Positions 1 to 11,106 are shown, counted from the first letter of the stretch. The stretch is 64,000 bases of DNA from Forficula auricularia (GCA_024734495.1 JALMQS010000075.1:4634832-4698831); one strand, 5' to 3'. The notes: generated by a model from the sequence alone, not told the origin. Program-made: numbers and translations.

Positions 1-207
1 CAATCAATGATGATGATGTTATTCAACTTTAATTCTACTGCATAGTTGTTTCTATAATGTTACTCCTATTATCATATATATTACTTAAAAATTAAATCAG
101 ATAAAGTAATAATAATAATAATCGATTGTTGTAATTATTATAATTAAGAATCAATAAATAGTTAATTAATTGAATTATTGAAATCTAATAGAATATAATA
201 TTAATTA

Positions 208-841
208 CGAGCTTTTCGTGCGTGCCTTCGGCACGCCCTCGAAGCTCGGCCCTCCGGGCTGGTGCCCTGGCGGGCAGCGTCTCGGTCCAAAAATTTTATT
301 CCTCTTAAAAAACCACACTCCAAATGTATACCGGTAAACTACCGAAAATACATCGTCTCTTAAAAGTTTCGCCTCTTTAACTTTTTGAGTGGCGAGGGGG
401 GGGGGGAGGAATAATGATCAATATATTTAATGTTTCTTAATTCAAAATGAATTGGAGTCTTTCATTTCAAAATTCGAGTCCAAATTAGAAATTAGAATTT
501 CAAATTTGCCTGGTTAATGAAAATCGATTGGAGCCGCGCTGACAATTATATTTCAAATTTGCCTCGTTAATTATTATATATTTAATGTCTCTTAATTTAA
601 AATCTATTGGTGTTTTTTCATTTTCATTCGAGTTCAAATGAATACAATATTATCTCGACACAAAGTCCAAATCAAAAATATCTAGTTTTAGTAAGAAAAA
701 TCAAGATATAAATATTAATGTCCCAATGGAGTAATCGGTAGAGCCAATGACTATAGTTCAAGAGTTCGTCGGTTCGATTCTAGGCAAGAGCGTAATTTTT
801 TTAGAGAAATTTCTCTAAGCGTTGTTACAAATTAATCTAGA
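208..841 (-). mobile_element. Helitron-like non-autonomous element, family A, copy 1
   Basis: On the minus strand this copy begins TCTAGATTAATTTGTAACAA and ends with the 7 bp hairpin GCGTGCCGAAGGCACGC followed by ACGAAAAGCTCG. It lies between a host A and T, as Helitron insertions do. An antisense tRNA-like block is at 722-790, with box-B-like GGTTCGATTC. The same ends recur at 16.3, 19.8 and 50 kb. There is no coding capacity. The 3' terminus is CTCG rather than the canonical CTRR, so the Helitron assignment is by architecture. Confidence 0.65.
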
Positions 842-1935
842 TGAATATTATATAGTATTATTAGGTATATTATTTAAATTGTTAGAAAATAAATTTAATT
901 GAAACATTAAATTTTTATTATATCTTAGAAATACTTAACATAGATAAAGATGTTTTTTTTATTTTTTGATGAAATCTCGTTTTATTTGTAGCTGACGTCT
1001 GGATGTTCGCTCTTTAGTTAAATAAATGTGCATCTTAATTGGTCCAGAGAGTAGGCCCCCGGGGGATGATAGACAATTCGCCCGGGCTGGAACAAAACCT
1101 TGAGGAAAGTCATTAGTCACCCTTAAGGGGGGGGGGCGATGACGTCACACACTATCGATGAGAATTTGATTGGTGGACCTCGGAAACTAGGCAAAAAGTT
1201 GATGACCACTCACTGAGGAGTTTGTTCAAAGGGTTGGCTCTGGACAGACCCCAGGGGGGGGCCAGGCCAGAGGTCACAAGTTGACTTCGCTCATCTATCA
1301 TGGACCAGCATCAAAAATCATCTTCTACTGGGTGCAATTTAGATGACAAAGGACCCAGTCGACTTCTCTCTCTGAATGATTTTATTTTTTCAAAACTTTT
1401 AAGCATCGCCCAGGATTTATTGAAAAAAGATTTTTATTTTTTCCGAGAGACTAGCAGCAGAGTTGTTGATTTATAAAGAGAAATCAATGAGGTTGTCATC
1501 AATTTGATGCAAATCTATATAAAATAAAAATGTACTGTTACGCTTAAGTGATACGTTGAGGAGGATCTCCGAAAGTTTTTCACCGATTTCTTTGAAATTT
1601 TCACTACAACACTTCATTCAAATACACGAGTGTTTTTATAGATATCACACCTGTGGCATGTAAAAAATATTTTTCGAGGAAACACCGCCAAAGCCTCTCT
1701 GGGGGGGGAAACCAAACATACAAGATGGCCGATAATAGCTTTTGGAAATCTTTCAACTGTCGATATTATTTTTGATTAAGGGAACAATTTTGACAAGTAA
1801 TATATAATTCATTTACTGTTTTAATACCTATTCTATTATTATTTGCATTTTCAATTTATTTTTAAAACTATTATTATTTTTTAAATATATTTAAAAAATA
1901 GGGTCAGCTATTATTTATATAAATTTTAACCATAA
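842..1935. other. Anonymous sequence with no assignable gene
   Basis: AT-rich flanks surround a less AT-rich core (about 1000-1740) with several G runs and a TGACGTCA-like palindrome near 1140. No ORF resembles a known protein. It may be the interior of the element that ends at 1996, but its other end was not found. The stretch at 1447-1500 is a diverged relative of the arms of the palindrome at 51.77-52.33 kb (shared AGCAGAGTTGTTGATT). Confidence 0.4.
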
Positions 1936-1996
1936 AACGAGACGCTACCCGCCAGGGACTAGGTGACGCTAGGCCGAAGCCCCGGGCGTCAGCTAG
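1936..1996 (+). mobile_element. Helitron-like 3' end, diverged relative of family A
   Basis: ACGAGACGCTACCCGCCAGG matches the family A 3' region (GAGACGCTGCCCGCCAGG). The sequence then runs through a GC-rich segment with a GACGC/GCGTC stem and ends CTAGT, which fits the CTRR-T rule for Helitron termini. The 5' partner was not located. Confidence 0.5.
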
Positions 1997-2489
1997 TAAA
2001 CTAATAAACACAGATACATACCTATTTAGCTAATTGAAAATGAAATGTGTAAATTATTATTTTAATATTATTTTGTAGAGTTCTGAGTGAATAATTGTCA
2101 TGATTTTTATAAGAATGAAATTTTGATGTTTGATTTAATTGTTAATCAGTTTTAGATTGTATGATTATGTCATTAACTTAATATTTTTTAAAATAATAAT
2201 ATTCAACAATTATTATAATTGTTATATCAATAAATATAAAAATAAATAATCAATTTATATATAAAAATTCAAGTTAGAATAATTTCACTATTTAAGTTAT
2301 TTTTTACATACTTATCAATAATTTGATTGTTTTAAAATTTTGATTATTGTATTTTTTTTACTTACACAAACTTAAATTTATAGATTAGAGTCAAGAATAG
2401 TCTGAAATTGAGCCGGAAATTCGAATTCCAGTAAGGATATCCATCTTTTTTATGGTGAGTATTTATTCTCTTTATAGTTAAAATACTTG

Positions 2490-4168
2490 TAGAGTATTTT
2501 ATAGAGATATAGGAAATTATAATTTCATCAAAGAATCTCGAAAAAACATTCATTTTATACCCTTGAAAAAAATGAAGAAAGTGATAAGGGTCCCCCTTAT
2601 CATCAGATTTCCAATTTTTTAGAAAATAAATATTTGAATTTCGAGGGGATTATACTTAATTCTAGTAGAGTATTTTATAGAGATATAGGAAATTATAATT
2701 TCATCAAAGAATCTCGAAAAAAACATTCATTTTATACCCTTGAAAAAAATGAAGAAAGTGATAAGGGTCCCCCCTTATCATCAGATTTCCAATTTTTTTA
2801 GAAAATAAATATTTGAATTTCGAGGGGATTATACTTAATTCTAATAGAGTATTTTATAGAGATATAGGAAATTATAATTTCATCAAAGAATCTCGAAAAA
2901 AACATTCATTTTATACCCTTGAAAAAAATGAAGAAAGTGATAAGGGTCCCCCTTATCATCAGATTTCCAATTTTTTTAGAAAATAAATATTTGAATTTCG
3001 AGGGGATTATACTTAATTCTAATAGAGTATTTTATAGAGATATAGGAAATTATAATTTCATCAAAGAATCTCGAAAAAAACATTCATTTTATACCCTTGA
3101 AAAAAATGAAGAAAGTGATAAGGGTCCCCCTTATCATCAGATTTCCAATTTTTTTAGAAAATAAATATTTGAATTTCGAGGGGATTATACTTAATTCTAA
3201 TAGAGTATTTTATAGAGATATAGGAAATTATAATTTCATCAAAGAATCTCGAAAAAAACATTCATTTTATACCCTTGAAAAAAATGAAGAAAGTGATAAG
3301 GGTCCCCCCTTATCATCAGATTTCCAATTTTTTTAGAAAATAAATATTTGAATTTCGAGGGGATTATACTTAATTCTAATAGAGTATTTTATAGAGATAT
3401 AGGAAATTATAATTTCATCAAAGAATCTCGAAAAAAACATTCATTTTATACCCTTGAAAAAAATGAAGAAAGTGATAAGGGTCCCCCCTTATCATCAGAT
3501 TTCCAATTTTTTTAGAAAATAAATATTTGAATTTCGAGGGGATTATACTTAATTCTAATAGAGTATTTTATAGAGATATAGGAAATTATAATTTCATCAA
3601 AGAATCTCGAAAAAAACATTCATTTTATACCCTTGAAAAAAATGAAGAAAGTGATAAGGGTCCCCCCTTATCATCAGATTTCCAATTTTTTTAGAAAATA
3701 AATATTTGAATTTCGAGGGGATTATACTTAATTCTAATAGAGTATTTTATAGAGATATAGGAAATTATAATTTCATCAAAGAATCTCGAAAAAAACATTC
3801 ATTTTATACCCTTGAAAAAAATGAAGAAAGTGATAAGGGTCCCCCTTATCATCAGATTTCCAATTTTTTTAGAAAATAAATATTTGAATTTCGAGGGGAT
3901 TATACTTAATTCTAATAGAGTATTTTATAGAGATATAGGAAATTATAATTTCATCAAAGAATCTCGAAAAAACATTCATTTTATACCCTTTAAAAAAATG
4001 AAGAAAGTGATAAGGGTCCCCCCTTATCATCAGATTTCCAATTTTTTTAGAAAATAAATATTTGAATTTCGAGGTGATTATACTTAATTCTAATAGAGTA
4101 TTTTATAGAGATATAGGAAATTATAATTTCATCAAAGATCGAAAAACATTCATTTTATACCCTTGAAA
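2490..4168 (+). repeat. Satellite array, about nine 178-179 bp monomers
   Basis: The phrase TAGAGTATTTTATAGAGATA starts at 2490, 2666, 2845, 3023, 3201, 3380, 3559, 3738, 3916 and 4094, giving periods of 176-179 bp and a partial tenth unit. Interior monomers are nearly identical and differ mainly in homopolymer length (C5/C6, A5-A7). The last units carry more changes, as expected under unequal crossing over. Each monomer holds a perfect 9 bp hairpin, TGATAAGGG/CCCTTATCA. Short lysine-rich ORFs across it are by-products of the repeat and not genes. Confidence 0.97.
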
Positions 4169-4599
4169 AATGAAAAGTGTTAAAGTTTGTCAAATTGTTA
4201 AATTAATATTTGGATTTAAAACTCGAATTTTTAATCAATTAAAGAAATTTGCCAGAATTTTTAATATATAATAATAATTGTAATAATCTTATTGTGGGAT
4301 ATCACAAAATTAAAAAACCGGTTATTTATTTAAAAAGGAAATTGAATAAAAATGTAAATAAACATTTTTATCGAGACAACCACCTGTAAATAATTATTTC
4401 AATTAACGAAAAAAACCCATCAAAAACAACTTAGCTGAAGATAGACGACCGTATGACAGATCGAATTGCCAACACAAAACCCTCCTAACCCGTGAATTTC
4501 AATGTCCAAATCGTTAGAGGCCGTTTTCGAGAACCCGAAAGGATATATATATATATATATATATACACAAGACTTTGCTCATTTAATATAATAAAAGAG
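4169..4599. other. AT-rich spacer and decayed Helitron-B-like segment
   Basis: 4169-4330 shows nothing assignable. From about 4350 to 4599 the minus strand carries a GAGCAAA start and a CGTTTTCGAGAAC-type segment also seen at 28.1, 30.5, 43.0 and 43.4 kb, plus an (AT)n tract at 4543-4564. It abuts the 3' end of the Helitron-B copy that follows, so two related elements are joined head to tail. Confidence 0.45.
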
Positions 4600-5004
4600 T
4601 ACCTGGAGGCACCGAGCGATGCTCAGTAACTTCCTTCAGTTAAAAGCTTTATTTTAATAATATTCTGATAAAAAGGTCGATTTTTTATTTGAGCATTTTC
4701 AAATTAAAAAAATACAAAAATATAGCAATAGTCGCCCAATGTAGCCCCCACCTCCCACCCCGCTCGACCCCACCCCCGAAACCTCTCCCTACCCACGGAT
4801 TATCCACCTTCTTCTGTTTTGATTCAACCATTTGATTCATTTTATTCATCCAATTAATAAATAAAACCTATCAAAATCGGTAAGGTCGTTTTCAAAATAG
4901 ATCCAAGATACAAATATATATACAAACAAATATATATACAAAAATAAATAAATATATATACAAATAAATAAATATACAATTTTTGCTCGTTTAATAAGAG
5001 TAGA
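4600..5004 (-). mobile_element. Helitron-like non-autonomous element, family B, short copy
   Basis: On the minus strand it starts TCTACTCTTATTAAACGAGC after a host A. It ends with a hairpin corresponding to ACCGAGCATCGCTCGGT (one base changed here) followed by GCCTCCAGG. Both ends match the copy at 60.8-61.4 kb. The middle holds a C-rich segment (4735-4800) absent from that copy, and the tRNA-like block is missing. No coding capacity. Confidence 0.55.
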
Positions 5005-5082
5005 TATAGTCATTTTATTTTAGCAAAAAATAAATTTAATATGAAAGATATTAATTTGCCGATGGTAATAGATTCAAATTTA

Positions 5083-5782
5083 CTAGAAAATCATAAGATG
5101 GTGTCATCTATTAAATCCGATGGAATGGAATATTTTTAATTATATGTCAGAGGGTTGTTTTTCACCCCCTCGGGAATCGAACCCGAGTGCCAGTAACAGC
5201 AATCCGGGCCACCTGACTCACCTCGGGATACGAACCTCTCTCACATATGTAAACGTGTAAAATATTTTTTAATCAAAGATTTTGTTATCTTAATTTGTAA
5301 AATTTCGCGATATAGTGATTCTAAATTTAAACATATAGCCATGCCATATAATTTAAATAAAGGTGGTTGAGTGTTTCGAATTTTGAAGAAATTCAAAATT
5401 CGAAAGGAGCAATGAATGACTTTTCCTAATTTAATATGATTAGTAATATTAGGAAAAGCCGATTCCATTGCCCTTCAAGTTACGAATTTCTTCAAAATTC
5501 AACCACCTTTATTTAAATTGTATGGCATGGCTATATGTTTAAATTTAGAATCACTATATCGCGAATTTTACAAATTAAGATAGCAATCTTTGAGTAAAAT
5601 ATTTTGCGCGTTTGCATATGTCAGAGAGGTTCGTGTCCCGCAGGTGAGCCAGGTGGCCCGGATTGTTGTTACTGGCACTCGGGTTCGATTCCCGAGGGGG
5701 TGAAAAACAACCTCCTGACATATAATTAAAAATATTCCATTCCATCGGATTTAATAGATGACACCATCTTATGATTTTCTAG
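5083..5782. repeat. 700 bp palindrome of two inverted SINE-like units
   Basis: The left arm (5083-5430) is repeated in reverse complement at 5436-5782 with few changes. Each arm contains a tRNA-like block: minus strand at about 5160-5242, plus strand at 5622-5702, with GGGTTCGATTCCCGAG as box B and T-stem. Read through, the unit would fold into a hairpin of about 340 bp. The box A side is weak, so I call it SINE-like and not a tRNA gene. Confidence 0.85.
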
Positions 5783-5840
5783 AAAAAATAAATTAATAAA
5801 ATATTAATTGCTATTTGATTATAATTATAATCAAGATTTT

Positions 5841-6592
5841 TTTTAATGCAATCGAATGCAAGAAGGGGTGCACCAGTAAAGATGTAGCCCCTATGGATCT
5901 CGAAAGACCCTTGCATTACCGAAGAGAAGGGAAAGTTGATTAAGTGAGAGGGTGTAGACGTAGGTGTCTATGCACCCTGGTTTTGAAGGTTTGAAGATCA
6001 TAGGTGCTGGGAAAGATAGAGGCTGGGAGAGAGTTCCAGTTCCTTGAAGTCATGGGGATATATGTATTCGCGAATGAAGTGGTCCGGCACTTTTCCAATT
6101 TGACCGCGAAAGAGTGTTGGGAGTCGGCAAAACGTGTGCTGCGTGCAAAGCATGCTTTGGGGGGAATTATTGATTTTATCTCATCAGAGCACCTGCCGTG
6201 ATAGTATCTATAGAAAAGGGAAAGGGCGGAGACATCTCTTCGATGAGCCAGCGAGTCGAGGGAGTCGGTGAGGGTAGAATCGTCAATTAGCCTGACGGCT
6301 CGTTTCTGAATTGCATCAAGGGTAGCAAGAGAATATTTTGAGGCTCCCCTCCACAGATGAGAGCCGTATTCGAGACAGGGGCGGATTTGGGCCTTGTAGA
6401 TGGTGAGAAGTTGTGGGGGTTTGTAAAATCGCTTGGACCTGAATAAGAAGCCAATCTTCCTTGCTGCAGATTTCGCCACAGAGGAGATGTGTTCATTCCA
6501 AGACAGGTCAGATGCGACAGAGACGCCCAACATGGATAGGCTGTCACACATTTTCAGGGTATTCGAATCGAAGTGAATATCAGGGAAATCTC
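5841..6592 (-). pseudogene. LINE (jockey/CR1 type) reverse transcriptase C-terminus, copy 1
   Basis: A 5'-truncated non-LTR retrotransposon. The 203-residue frame ending at 5940 carries SMLGVSVASDLSWNEHI and LYKAQIRPCLEYGSHLW, the thumb and connection region typical of jockey/CR1-type reverse transcriptases. It ends with a RNWNSLP-type tail and the 3' UTR terminates in TGCATT plus a short A tail (T run at 5842). The catalytic RT domain and the endonuclease are missing. The frame continues upstream to about 6592, where it meets the Penelope-like fragment. The surviving frame is open, which suggests a fairly recent insertion. Related copies are at 13.8 and 22.3 kb. Confidence 0.88.
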
Positions 6593-6905
6593 TATTTTCG
6601 CGCCTGTATAAATGTGAATGTGATGAACTATATGTTGGTAATACAAAACAATTATTAAAAAACAGAATATATCAACATAAATACGCTAAGAAAAAATAAC
6701 AACATATTTCCACTCTGGCACGACATAAACATGCTATTGAATTTGGACATGATATCGGGAAAAACTTCAAAATCGTTTCCCCGCGACAGTAGCAACACCT
6801 ACTAAACGTTTTATAATTAGAGGGAGTCTATACATAAATAAATATGACTCCAAACTAAGCACCCAATTTGATTTTAAACTTAGCGGCCAGTATAAAGATT
6901 ATATC
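6593..6905 (+). pseudogene. Penelope-like element, GIY-YIG endonuclease fragment
   Basis: From 6604 the plus strand reads LYKCECDELYVGNTKQ, then LLKNRIYQHKY. After a frame shift near 6698 it reads TLARHKHAIEFGHD. This spacing (Cys motif, YVG-TK, R-x3-H, LARH, GH-F) is the GIY-YIG nuclease that follows the reverse transcriptase in Penelope-like elements; here the usual GIY motif reads LYV. Stops and a shift make it non-functional. It is cut on the 5' side by the LINE and followed about 130 bp later by a hammerhead ribozyme, the normal order for a Penelope 3' end. Confidence 0.8.
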
Positions 6906-7028
6906 TAGGGATTAAATTTTTCTGAGTTTTAATTTTGTTTGGTTTTTAAGGTTTAATTACTTCTCTTTGTTTCATCAGAGTTGAGAGATATATGTGTAAA
7001 ATGTATAATGTGTAAACTCAATTTTATA

Positions 7029-7070
7029 TTAACTGAGGATGGGTACAATCAGACCCGAAACATGTATTAA
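7029..7070 (+). ncRNA. Hammerhead ribozyme motif 1 (Penelope-type, helix III palindrome ACATGT)
   Basis: Core CTGAGGA at 7033 and GAAA at 7057. Helix II is GGGT/ACCC. The helix III strand ACATGT is self-complementary. Helix I can pair TTAA with TTAA, giving a predicted cleavage after A7066 (GUA triplet). It lies downstream of the GIY-YIG fragment. Confidence 0.82.
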
Positions 7071-7285
7071 ATATATTAAAAATTAAAAATTATTCAATAT
7101 ATGTGTGTGTTTAAATTTGTTTACTTGTGATGTTACAGTGATTGTTGTAAGAATAAGGGATTTGATTAATCTATTATAATTGTAAATATTTTTGCAACGA
7201 AATTTTCTCTGGAGAGAGACGGACTGGTAGAAATTTTAATTGAATGTAATGGCAGGCACCCAGGGATAGTGAGTGATTGTTGTAA

Positions 7286-7590
7286 ATATTATTTTAGATA
7301 CTTACTTTTTTTCTTAACGGGTATTTTGTGCATCTGTCGATGTATCTTCACATGCGAACTCTCTGGATCGTACAGCTTCCTTCACGTCCTGAGCCTTGAT
7401 GTATAGTATTTTGGTTGTATTTCTGCAGGTTTATCATATAAATACTTCGATTGAAATTTGTATAGCCAAAGCAGATTAGCTGCTTTTTTGCATAAAGAAG
7501 GGATATGTTATAGGCTTTCTCTTAAAACTGAGTCATACGTATCTGCAAAATAGATAAGTTTACAATAAATTATCATCAATCTTTTATAAA
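7286..7590 (+). repeat. Dispersed repeat X, copy 1
   Basis: Shares a stretch from CTTAACGGGTATTTTGTG through TTTCTGCAGGTTTATCA with copies at 26.56, 27.79 and 29.24 kb. This copy is broken in all frames relative to the 27.8 kb copy. Family unknown. Confidence 0.6.
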
Positions 7591-7701
7591 TTTATTTGAA
7601 AGTAATGGAAGGCAGCCCAGAGGTAGTGAGGAAAGAAAAAAATTAACACATATAAAATAAGGTGTAATTTATTGGAATCCTTCCTCACTTTCCTTTCAAA
7701 C

Positions 7702-7775
7702 CGACGTTTCGAGGGGATTTATGCTTGAATTCTATTAAGGTATATTTTATAGCCAGATATGAGGAAATTATAAAA
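7702..7775 (+). repeat. Orphan diverged satellite half-monomer
   Basis: TTTCGAGGGGATTTATGCTT through GATATGAGGAAATTATAA aligns to the end-to-start junction of the 2.5-4.2 kb satellite, with scattered substitutions and short insertions. It is 3.5 kb away from the array and clearly older. Confidence 0.65.
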
Positions 7776-8103
7776 TGGGGTTGGTCATCGTACAGCAAGG
7801 GTCTTTCGATGTCAACAATGAAACATTACAATTATAAATACAATGTAACACAGCCATATTATCAATAGGAAAAAATATAAATTTACTCACTTCAAAGGGA
7901 CTATCGAATGAAACAAATAAAATGTTTCCTTCTTCTCTCCACAGTAGTGTTCAAAAACCTTCTTCATTTGTAACAAAAAGGCGATAGAAAGACAAAAATT
8001 TCTTTTCCTTTTTTCTTAATTAGATGTCTAAATGGCTTTTGAATCTAATATATATGTAAAACACCACTTAGCCTGCCACCTATGTTCCACTTTCGGTACT
8101 GCT

Positions 8104-8222
8104 TATCAGTGGAGCCCTGAATGTCTTGTCTTCGTTTTAGATACATTGAATATGATTCTTATGCTGACTAACCTTAACTGAAAAAAGGCAAGACATTCGA
8201 TATAAAAGGCTCTCTGATAATA
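8104..8222. repeat. Imperfect hairpin
   Basis: TTATCAGTGGAGCCCTGAAT pairs with the reverse complement at 8190-8222, with CAAGACATTCGATATAAAAG intervening. Likely a MITE remnant; no target duplication was seen. Confidence 0.45.
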
Positions 8223-8449
8223 AACTGCAGCTACTTCTCGATATTAATGAAACAACGAATAATTTAATTTGTAAGATTGTTTTTACGAAATTTTATTCTG
8301 GGAAAGATATAATACAATAAATAATTACAAAACATAAACCAAATACATAGACCAAACCCCTCCCATGACAGATGCGCACAAGAGTGCGTACTGGGATTAG
8401 TTATTAACATATTCTCAAATAATATGGTTGGTTCATATCACCCAATATA

Positions 8450-8800
8450 CAAAATGTACAATTAGCAACAATTCCACAATTCACACCTTATTCGTTAATT
8501 GATCAATTCACTTATTCAATTTTTTTTATACACAAATATACAACATACATTCACAATTCATACAAATATATATCATATTTACATCTATACTTCATTCGTT
8601 CATTGATCAATTCATTTATCACAATCCTTACATATCTATACAAATATACAATATTTTTTTCCTTTAACATATACAATACAATATACAAATCCACAGAATA
8701 GCGAAATTCTATTATTTACAACTCATTCATTCATTGATCAATTTCAATCCATTCACAATTCCGTCATAGCATATATTCAAATCCAACACGTCCGATCTAT
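8450..8800 (+). repeat. Degenerate tandem repeat around an ATTGATCAATTCA motif
   Basis: The motif TTCATTGATCAATT recurs near 8493, 8592 and 8722 within A/C-rich sequence, with units of roughly 100-130 bp. No coding or structural RNA signal was seen. Confidence 0.5.
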
Positions 8801-9640
8801 CATTTACGGCGCGATGTGAGAGTTTTTTAAATTTAAATATTAATTATCAAATCTCAAAATGTCAAGAACTTTTACTTTAGCGTTCTTTTGTATGAGATAA
8901 AAATAAAAATCGGTGTCTAATAAAGTTAAGTGAAAAGCGGAGACAAAGTGTGTCGTTTATTGTAAAAAAATAATTCAGTGAAAGCGCTATATAAAATGTA
9001 AAAAAAAAAAAAGATATAACCTAACATTTAGAAATGATATACTTACACAAAATACTCCCACCCTATATATATATAATTCGTTATTAAATTATATACTAGA
9101 TTTATTTACCCAGCCTCGAGGTCTATATTTTTTTTTACTTATCCCCTTCATCCCGTCCCTACTTTCGCACATATACACACAGCACAAAAATATATGATCA
9201 ACGTAGCTATAAAAATCGAATATTAATATTTTATCTTGATTTTGTTTTTATCTCTCAACGCCCTTTATTATTTATATACTCTGCCAGTGATTTTATTTTC
9301 TGTAAGTTGGCTATATTATATATATATATCACTAGGCCGGAAGTTTATATTTTCTATTATCACACGAATGAATGGACATTGTTGATTGGTGAGCTGGGTT
9401 TTATAACAATAAAAGCGTCACCTAATTGTTTAACAAATATATAATACTACTATTAATACTACATTTTTCAACAAGATAAAGAATAAACAATATTTCATTA
9501 AAGCTATTAGATAAATTTCATGGCATAGTATGAACATATCACATGACTTTCGCTTATTTCAAAGCCTTTAATTAAAAAAACCCATTAAATTTAAAATAAA
9601 TATACCTATATTATAAGTATTTTCTTTTAGAGACGGACTG
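8801..9640. other. AT-rich anonymous sequence
   Basis: Long A/T runs and short (TA)n tracts (9065, 9318). No ORF of note, no repeat shared with the rest of the window, and no RNA gene that I could recognise. Confidence 0.4.
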
Positions 9641-9894
9641 GTTATATACAGGGCTGGATTTAGGGATGTGAAATATGTGCAGCTGCACAGGGCGGCAAAT
9701 TGGGGGGGGTAAATTTTAAAAAATATACTTGATGATACAACCAGTGGTGATATTTCGATATTGCTATGCTATGAGTGGAAATAAATAGACGCAGAGAAAG
9801 TGTCCTTTAAAATAATTTCATAAATTCTGTCTCTCTGTTCAATAAACACATATATAGCCTGTTATTCAATAAGTTAAATTAGTTACTTTCAGTA

Positions 9895-9938
9895 TTTCCT
9901 GAAGATGGGTTGATAGCCCGAAATATATATATTGAAAA
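9895..9938 (+). ncRNA. Hammerhead ribozyme motif 2
   Basis: CTGAAGA at 9899, helix II GGG/CCC, GAAA at 9920. Helix III is a run of ATATATATAT. Helix I pairs TTTC with GAAA, placing cleavage after T9933. It is unpaired: no inverted partner was seen nearby. Confidence 0.75.
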
Positions 9939-9982
9939 AGAAAAAAATTTATATCTTTTAATTTTTTAATTTTAAATGTGAA

Positions 9983-10110
9983 ATAAGTGACCCAGTATCT
10001 TTAACTCATAGTAAATCAATATTAAATAAAATATTTATTTAGTCTTATCTTTATTAAAGATGTTTCACCTTGCACCAACACCACAATCTCTACTGATTAT
10101 CAGACATTAC
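9983..10110 (+). mobile_element. Tail-family element, 5'-truncated
   Basis: Matches the loop, right arm and tail of the complete element at 28618-28773 (GTGACCCAGTATC, then ATGTTTCACCTTGCACC and CAACACCACAATCTC). The left arm is absent. It is nested in the hAT element. Confidence 0.7.
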
Positions 10111-10492
10111 TGTAAAATTAGATTTTGAAGATATTATCAATACTTTTTGCTAAAGACCGATCAAGAAGGAAACCTCTTATTTGAACGAGCTTAGGTTAAT
10201 CTTTAAAAAAATCATGTAAGTTAACAATGTTTTTTTATAAGTACAAATTACAATAATAAAATATTGTATCTGTTAACGTAAACTATGCATTGTGATTTCT
10301 TTTCTTTACTATTTCCTACCTATGAAAACCACACGTATGAAAAGGCAGGCCCTAATGATTAGGTGTTGGTTGGTGGCGGGGTGGTGTGGATAAATGGTCG
10401 GTGGAGGGGGGGCAGTGTTAATTTTGCACATGGGCGGCAGACATCTAAATCCGGCCCTGGTTATATTTAGCTGGTTTAGCTAGTTTTACGGA

Positions 10493-11070
10493 CAAGGGTG
10501 GATCCAGGAATTTTTTTATTGGGGGGGGGAGAATGCATATAAGGTGCCCGGTGTATATAAGATCTACTTTTTATCTCGAAAGTGTGTCGCGATCAGGGAG
10601 GTAGGGAGGGAATGCTAGCTCGAGAAAGTGTCTCCACATGACGTCACTAGCTCCTCCAGCCGCCATCTTGCGACTGGCGGCTGGAGGGGAAATGCCTGTC
10701 CTGACTGGAGACACCCCCACTGCTGCTTTGCTAGCCTAGCTGTTCCTCCTTAGCTCCTTGGTCGCGATCGAATTGTCCAAGCGCGGGGGGGGGAGTGGGG
10801 CAGAGACGCCCCCTACTACACACACACACACACACATAGAAACTTTATTTTCAATTTTAAAATTTAAAAAAAAAAATTTTTTTTTACAAATTTCATATCT
10901 CATATTTTAAGTTCATTAAAATAAAAAAAAAATAAAAAAAAATATTGTTATAAATTCTCTGTCGATTTGGCCGCCGTTTTTTGGCCTCTTGCGTGCGACG
11001 CACGTGTTGCACCCCTCCCAGGCACGGGCCTGTATGGGGGGGGGGCGCACCCCCCCCCCTGGATCCATTG
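10493..11070 (+). mobile_element. hAT-type element (hAT-1 family), 578 bp
   Basis: Ends CAAGGGTGGATCCAGG and CCTGGATCCATTG, flanked by a perfect 8 bp duplication TTTACGGA (10485-10492 and 11071-11078). The interior has G/C-rich segments, a (CA)n tract at 10819-10835, and the block GCGTGCGACGCACGTGTTGC shared in inverted orientation with 13079-13497. No transposase. Confidence 0.9.
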
Positions 11071-11106
11071 TTTACGGATAAGATGTCTAATACAGAAAAA
11101 GAAACA

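Larger units (their letters stand above)
9649..10459 (+). mobile_element. hAT-type element, 811 bp, non-autonomous
   Basis: Terminal repeats CAGGGCTGGATTTAGGG and the complement of TAAATCCGGCCCTG, flanked by the 8 bp duplication GTTATATA/GTTATATT. An 8 bp duplication and a CAGGG start are hAT hallmarks. There is no transposase. The interior carries a Penelope-like LTR piece with a hammerhead (9895-9938) and a truncated tail element (9983-10110), so it has been used as a landing site. Confidence 0.85.

Noticed and set aside
3120..3160. CTGATGATAAGG on the minus strand of each satellite monomer as a hammerhead
   Set aside because: A helix II-like stem is present but the expected GAAA is replaced by TCACTTT.
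2919..4057. Repeated 79-81 residue lysine-rich ORFs
   Set aside because: They run in phase with the 178 bp satellite and break whenever a homopolymer changes length. They are produced by the repeat and not conserved as protein.
2490..4168. Possible CRISPR-like array
   Set aside because: Units are 178 bp with no spacer pattern, monomers are alike along their whole length, and the genome is eukaryotic.
2490..4168. Centromeric array
   Set aside because: Only 1.7 kb and surrounded by ordinary dispersed elements; location cannot be inferred from this window.
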